In this document: positions 5,154 to 9,052 of the stretch, in pieces | Layout: every line of letters starts with the position of its first letter | Position numbering within the stretch: position 1 is the first letter of the stretch | NCBI GenBank assembly: GCA_035502095.1 | Contig: DATJUX010000016.1 | Span: 1 to 9,052 of the forward strand | DNA: 9,052 nt | Direction: 5' to 3' | From: JAKANT01 sp035502095 | GTDB lineage: Bacteria > Pseudomonadota > Gammaproteobacteria > Burkholderiales > Burkholderiaceae_F | Notes under the pieces: generated by a model | Told to the model about the DNA's origin: nothing | What the model saw: only the letters and a program-made list of their open reading frames with translations | The model's database searches: none | Program-made: the position numbers and the translations under genes

Positions 5154-5690
5154 ATGTGTATCGCGTTTGAGGCTGCCTGCGCGCCTGCGCCATGCGACGA
5201 TCTGGCGTCGGTGGTGAGACGCGCGGCACGATTTTTTGCCGCGTCGGTGCTGGCGATCGCCGGCGGCCTGCTGGCGTCCGCTGCTTCTGCGCACCACCAG
5301 GACGGAGCGCCGCATGGCATGACGGAGGCGGCGCCGTCGATCCGCGCTGTCATCGCCAGCACGTACGACACGCTGGAAAGCAAGGTGGAAACCGCGCCGA
5401 TCGTCGTGCGCGGCGACTACGCGGTGGCCGACTGGATCCAGGGCCACCGGGGAGGCCGCGCGCTGATGCAGCGCCGGGACGGTGCATGGCAGATCGCCGC
5501 CTGCGGTGGCGAGGCGTTCCGGACGGTGGATGGCTTGAAGCTGGCGGGCGTTCCTGCGGACACGGCCGTGCAGCTCGTCGCCTTGCTGACCCGGGCCGAA
5601 GGCTCTCTCGCCAACGATCGCGTCAAGCTGTTCGATTCGTTCGATGCGAAGAACGGCGGTGCGGGCCATCATCACGGAGCACAACGATGA
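5154..5690 (+). CDS. Copper uptake system-associated protein
   Basis: A 178-aa protein resembling small exported proteins annotated as copper uptake system-associated, usually found beside copper-linked TonB receptors. Recognisable parts are a signal peptide (about residues 22-47, ending ASAASA), a His-bearing start of the mature part (HHQDGAPHGM), the core APIVVRGDYAVADWIQGHRG with GRALMQRRDGAWQIAACGGE, and a His-rich end (GHHHGAQR). The biochemical role is not known to me; copper binding through the His clusters is inference. The N-terminus is odd: MCIAFEAACAPAPC, with three Cys residues, comes before the signal peptide and matches the start of the protein at 3815. An internal GTG start near 5211 would remove it, but the good ribosome site favours 5154. 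The stop overlaps the receptor start as ATGA, so the pair is translationally coupled. Confidence 0.8.
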   Translation: MCIAFEAACAPAPCDDLASVVRRAARFFAASVLAIAGGLLASAASAHHQDGAPHGMTEAAPSIRAVIASTYDTLESKVETAPIVVRGDYAVADWIQGHRGGRALMQRRDGAWQIAACGGEAFRTVDGLKLAGVPADTAVQLVALLTRAEGSLANDRVKLFDSFDAKNGGAGHHHGAQR

Positions 5691-7987
5691 CGCCGGCTCA
5701 CGGCAGGCCGGGGCACGCGCCAGCCGGCGCGCGAAGTTCGCGAGCGGCGCGGCAAGCGGCGCTCGTGCTCGCGCTCCTCGCCGCCTTCGCCGTGCAGGCC
5801 CAGGTGACGAGTCCGGAAAAAGACGCCGTCGGCCCCCCGTCGAACGAATCGCCGCGAAGACTGGAGCCGGTCGAGATCACCGGCAAGAAGACCGAGGGCT
5901 ACACGGTCACGAATGCATCGACCGCCACCAAGACCGATACACCGCTGATCGAGACACCCGTCAGCGTCCAGGTGATACCGCGCCAGGTGCTCGACGACCA
6001 GAAGGCGACGACGCTGGACGAGGCGCTGTCGAATGTCGCCGGCGTGCGGGCCTCGAGCATCGGCTGGGCGGAGACCATTTACCTGCGCGGCTTCAGCACG
6101 TCGACCTATTTTCGCGACGGCTTCCGCATCGACGATCCGAGCGGCCTGGGCGGGCAGGCAAACCTCAGCAACGTGGAGAGCATCGAGGTACTCAAGGGGC
6201 CGGGCGCCATCCTGTACGGACGCGTGGAGCCTGGCGGCGTGGTGAATCTCGTGACCAAACAGCCACAGCCGGTCGCCGCGCAGTCGGTTGAGGCGAGCGT
6301 CGGGTCCTGGGACCACTACGCGGCCAACTTCGACACGACCGGGCCGGTCGATGCGGACAAGACGCTTCTTTATCGCCTCAACGTGGCCTATGACAAGAGC
6401 AGGTTCTGGGTCGACAACGTGCGCAGCGAGCGCTCGTTCATCGCGCCGACCATCACCTGGAAACCGGGCGAGCGAACGGCGGTGACGGTCGAGGCATCCT
6501 ACCTGCACGACCGCACGACGCTGTATCAGCAGGCCGTGGTGCCCTTCGACACGGCCACGAACACATTCCAGTGGGGGCCGCGCAATGCGAATCCGGCGCC
6601 GTACTACTTCGATCCCGATACCACGTTCGTCGGACTGAACTGGTCGCATGCCTTTGACGACGACTGGGTCGTGCGCCAGAAGATCGGCCACAACCGGGTC
6701 GATTTTTCCACGCCGCTCAACCTGAGTACGGCATTCGGACCGCTGCAGCTCGTCAACGATGTCTGGACGGTCAGTCTCGGAAGTGCACAACTGACGGGCC
6801 ACACGCAGTCCGATGGCACGGTGGTCGACCTGACCGGGCACGTAGCGACCGGGCCGGTGAAACACACACTGCTCGTCGGGGCCGACTACTACCGGCTGGT
6901 TGCGTTCTACGACAGCCGCTACTCGAACCCTGCGGGCCCATTCATCGACGTCCCGCTGTTCAGCTCGCAGGTCGTTTCGCCCGCCGGGATACCGCTCGAC
7001 CCGGACACGTTCTATGTGACCCAGACCGTGACCCGCTCATATGGCGTGTACGCGCAGGACCAGGCGAAGCTGCCCGGCGGCGTCGAACTGCTCGGTGGAT
7101 TGCGATACCAGTCGGTCTCCAGTTCCGGCTACACGGCGGCGGGCGCGAACTTCGGCGGCTCCGGCGCTCCTGAGGCACAGCCGGAGACGCACGACACGGC
7201 CGTCACGCCACGGGCCGCCGTGCTCTGGCAGCCCGATCAACACCTCAGTCTCTACACCAGCTACACGAAGAACTTCGGCGCCTCCAACGCCGCCAACGGA
7301 ACCGACTGGCAAGGGCACGCGCTCAAGCCGGAGAGTGCGCGCCAGTACGAAGTCGGTGCCAAGGCGGAGTTGCCCGATCGCAAGGCGAGTGCGTCGTTCG
7401 CCTGGTTCGATCTCACGAAGACGAACGTGGTGGCACCCGACCTGGCGCACCCGAACGGCGCCGGCGGATTCTTTCCGACCACGGTTGGCCAGATCGAGTC
7501 ACGCGGGATCGAATTCACCGTGCAGGGCGAGCTGGCACCGGGTTGGGACGGCCTGTTCGCCTACACGCACGATCACGCGGTGGTGAAGGTCGGCACATCG
7601 CTTTACCCACAGGGCAGCGACGTACCGAACGTGCCGAAGGACATGGCGCGCCTGTTCAGCACCTACCGCTTCCGCGAGGGGGCGATCGCAGGTGTGAAGA
7701 TCGGCGCCGGCATGACGTGGGAGGGCCCTGCGGCCGGCACCTTCGTCGATCCGAATACCTTTGCCACGGACACGTCGACGATCGAGAGCCCGGGCTACGT
7801 GATCTTCGACGCGGTGACGTCGTACGAGACCACCTTCGGGAGGAACAAGGCGAGCTTCCAGGTGAACGTGAAGAATCTCTTCAACCGCCGGTACTACACC
7901 GATGCATTCATGTTCCTGGCGCCGTGGGGTTACGTGACGTACGGCGCGCCGCGGTCGGTCGTGGCGTCGATGAAGGTCGACTTCTGA
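5687..7987 (+). CDS. TonB-dependent siderophore-type receptor, probably for a copper complex
   Basis: A 766-aa outer-membrane receptor that takes up a metal complex using TonB energy. The ATG overlaps the stop of the preceding gene, with GGAG at 5676-5679 seven bases upstream. The same frame is open for a further 495 bases upstream, but only this start gives a signal peptide (residues 1 to about 38, ending AVQA). Then come a TonB box-like LEPVEITG (59-66), the plug (TPVSVQVIPRQVLDDQKATT, LDEALSNVAGVR, YLRGFST, NVESIEVLKGPGAILYGR, GGVVNLVTKQP) and a full barrel ending KVDF with the usual terminal Phe. Features such as ILYGR-x-EPGG and the LYTSYTKNF strand are typical of siderophore receptors. 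Placement behind a CruR-like leader and copper-uptake-associated protein suggests a copper-carrying substrate, as proposed for BfrG in Bordetella; iron remains possible. No frameshift was seen. Confidence 0.93.
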   Translation: MTPAHGRPGHAPAGARSSRAARQAALVLALLAAFAVQAQVTSPEKDAVGPPSNESPRRLEPVEITGKKTEGYTVTNASTATKTDTPLIETPVSVQVIPRQVLDDQKATTLDEALSNVAGVRASSIGWAETIYLRGFSTSTYFRDGFRIDDPSGLGGQANLSNVESIEVLKGPGAILYGRVEPGGVVNLVTKQPQPVAAQSVEASVGSWDHYAANFDTTGPVDADKTLLYRLNVAYDKSRFWVDNVRSERSFIAPTITWKPGERTAVTVEASYLHDRTTLYQQAVVPFDTATNTFQWGPRNANPAPYYFDPDTTFVGLNWSHAFDDDWVVRQKIGHNRVDFSTPLNLSTAFGPLQLVNDVWTVSLGSAQLTGHTQSDGTVVDLTGHVATGPVKHTLLVGADYYRLVAFYDSRYSNPAGPFIDVPLFSSQVVSPAGIPLDPDTFYVTQTVTRSYGVYAQDQAKLPGGVELLGGLRYQSVSSSGYTAAGANFGGSGAPEAQPETHDTAVTPRAAVLWQPDQHLSLYTSYTKNFGASNAANGTDWQGHALKPESARQYEVGAKAELPDRKASASFAWFDLTKTNVVAPDLAHPNGAGGFFPTTVGQIESRGIEFTVQGELAPGWDGLFAYTHDHAVVKVGTSLYPQGSDVPNVPKDMARLFSTYRFREGAIAGVKIGAGMTWEGPAAGTFVDPNTFATDTSTIESPGYVIFDAVTSYETTFGRNKASFQVNVKNLFNRRYYTDAFMFLAPWGYVTYGAPRSVVASMKVDF

Positions 7988-8018
7988 CCGCTGCCTGAGC
8001 ACCGGCTGACCGCTGCAG

Positions 8019-9052
8019 ATGCTCCGACGGTTCTGGCTCCTGTTTCATCGCTATGCCGGCCTGTTCATGGCGGTGTGGCTGGTCCTCATCGGCGTCACGG
8101 GCAGCATCATCGTATTCAACCCGGAGCTGCAAGCCTGGCTCGATCCGCCGCCCGCGATCGTCGAGCGAGCGCGGCCGCAACTGGACCCGGCGACGCTGCG
8201 GCAACGTGCCCAGGTACTCGCGCCGCAAGCCGCATTCAATTCGCTCGTCCTGCAACGCAAGCGTGGCGAACCGGCCACGGTGCTGGCCGAACCGCGCGTC
8301 GATCCCTTGACCGCGAAGCCCTATGAACTCGGGTTCTCGGCACTGTACCTCGATCCGTATTCCGGCGATCAAGTGGGTCGCCAGGTACCGCAGGACAATC
8401 TCTGGCCGATCACGTCGCACAACGTGGTCACGTTGATCAATCGCCTGCACTACCAGCTGGCAATCCCCGGCTCGTTCGGGACGTATCTGTTCGGCATCGT
8501 GGCGTTGCTCTGGACGGTCGACTGTTTCGTCGGCGCCTACCTGACGTTTCCGTTGCGCGTGCGGCGCGATTTGTCCGCACCTCGCTCAGACGGGCGCACG
8601 CTCGGCCAGTGGCTGGGGAAGTGGTGGAACCCGTCGTGGCTGGTGCGGTGGCCTGCCTCGGCGTACCGGATCAACGTCGACCTGCATCGCGCCGGCGGCC
8701 TGTGGCTGTGGGTGATGCTGCTGGCGCTGGCCTGGTCGAGTGTCGGCTTCAACCTGCCGGCGCAGATCTACATGCCCGTGATGCGGACCTTGTTCGCGAT
8801 GCCCGATCCGTACGGCGATGCGCTGCCGGCCCTCGACAAGCCCCAGGCGGAGCCGCCTCTGGCGTGGGGCGTGGCACTCGCGACCGCGCGTCGTCTCGCC
8901 GGCGAGCAGGCCGCCGCGAAGGGATTCCGGGTGCTCGAGGAAAGCTTCCTGCTGTACATGCCGGACAAGGGCATGTACCTCTACATCGCGCGCACCGATC
9001 GCGATCCGTGGGACCAGGACGGCGCGACCACGCTCGTCTTCGACGGCAGCGG
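8019..9052 (+). CDS. PepSY-associated transmembrane protein, partial (runs off the window)
   Basis: The frame opens at ATG 8019, 31 bases after the receptor stop, and stays open to the last base, giving the first 344 residues. It begins MLRRFWLLFHRYAGLFMAVW; His10 and the following helix (about residues 12-34) match the PepSY-TM start. Next come a periplasmic PepSY-like part (about 60-145, with LYLDPYSGDQVGR), a second helix after NRLHYQLAIPGSFGTYLF and a third after INVDLHRAGGLWLW. The paired His residues beside the helices are typical and are thought to be haem or metal ligands. These proteins usually accompany siderophore receptors and may reduce the imported complex to release metal. It likely forms one operon with the receptor. 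It is intact as far as seen and is of a different subtype from the decayed copy at 300-1345. Confidence 0.9.
   Translation, partial: MLRRFWLLFHRYAGLFMAVWLVLIGVTGSIIVFNPELQAWLDPPPAIVERARPQLDPATLRQRAQVLAPQAAFNSLVLQRKRGEPATVLAEPRVDPLTAKPYELGFSALYLDPYSGDQVGRQVPQDNLWPITSHNVVTLINRLHYQLAIPGSFGTYLFGIVALLWTVDCFVGAYLTFPLRVRRDLSAPRSDGRTLGQWLGKWWNPSWLVRWPASAYRINVDLHRAGGLWLWVMLLALAWSSVGFNLPAQIYMPVMRTLFAMPDPYGDALPALDKPQAEPPLAWGVALATARRLAGEQAAAKGFRVLEESFLLYMPDKGMYLYIARTDRDPWDQDGATTLVFDGS

Larger units (their letters stand above)
4700..5189 (+). repeat. Duplicated unit 2: DUF2946, leader and MCI start
   Basis: Second copy of the unit at 3358-3850, same orientation, about 1.34 kb further on. The genes downstream of the two copies differ, so the duplication gave two different gene sets the same sensor and translation-start region. 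No terminal repeats or transposase are present, which argues for ordinary tandem duplication with later divergence. Confidence 0.75.

Noticed and set aside
4422..5684. A 420-codon open frame on the minus strand
   Set aside because: It covers four well-supported plus-strand genes and gives a low-complexity Arg-rich product; it is antisense shadow.
5192..5686. Extension of the TonB receptor upstream of 5687
   Set aside because: The frame is open but overlaps the uptake-associated gene; the ATGA overlap, ribosome site and signal peptide all place the start at 5687.

Overview
This is a GC-rich window from what is probably a proteobacterium, most likely Burkholderiales-like. That is inferred from gene content and codon use; there is no rRNA or marker gene to settle it. 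It is a copper-handling locus with two divergent arms. No tRNA, rRNA, CRISPR array, transposase or insertion sequence was seen.

The left arm is on the minus strand and reads from about 3191 down to about 300. It holds a SCO1/SenC-type copper chaperone with a frameshift near its C-terminus, then a DUF2946 (CruR-like) small protein that still looks intact. After that come the remains of a TonB-dependent receptor and a PepSY membrane protein. The receptor has an amber stop in its signal peptide and a frameshift just after the TonB box. A deletion has joined its plug domain directly to the middle of the PepSY gene. The PepSY gene then carries at least two more frameshifts and an in-frame stop. 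Positions 1-300 hold nothing I recognise.

The right arm is on the plus strand, from 3358 to the window end, and appears intact. Its order is DUF2946/CruR-like copy B, a 101-aa protein of unknown function starting MCI, a PCu(A)C periplasmic copper chaperone, DUF2946/CruR-like copy C, a copper-uptake-associated protein also starting MCI, a full-length siderophore-type TonB receptor, and a PepSY membrane protein that runs off the window. The PepSY gene has no stop inside the window, so it is easily missed.

All three DUF2946 proteins carry a CXXC motif and a C-terminal RAPP or RGPP motif. Published work on Bordetella pertussis named this family CruR: a nascent-chain copper sensor that stalls the ribosome at RAPP and controls Rho-dependent termination before the next gene. 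By analogy, each copy probably lowers expression of its downstream import or chaperone genes when copper is plentiful. Copies B and C are ungapped paralogues from an old tandem duplication. The duplicated unit also covers the intergenic leader and the first ten codons (MCI-x-FE) of the next gene.

The most unusual signal lies just after RAPP/RGPP in copies B and C. Conservation switches from the CruR frame to the +1 frame, where both copies encode EELVDPAG with only synonymous third-position differences. That frame stays open into the downstream gene. A conserved hairpin and a GCGGTTT stretch follow. This could be a frame-switching or second-leader element added to the CruR mechanism.
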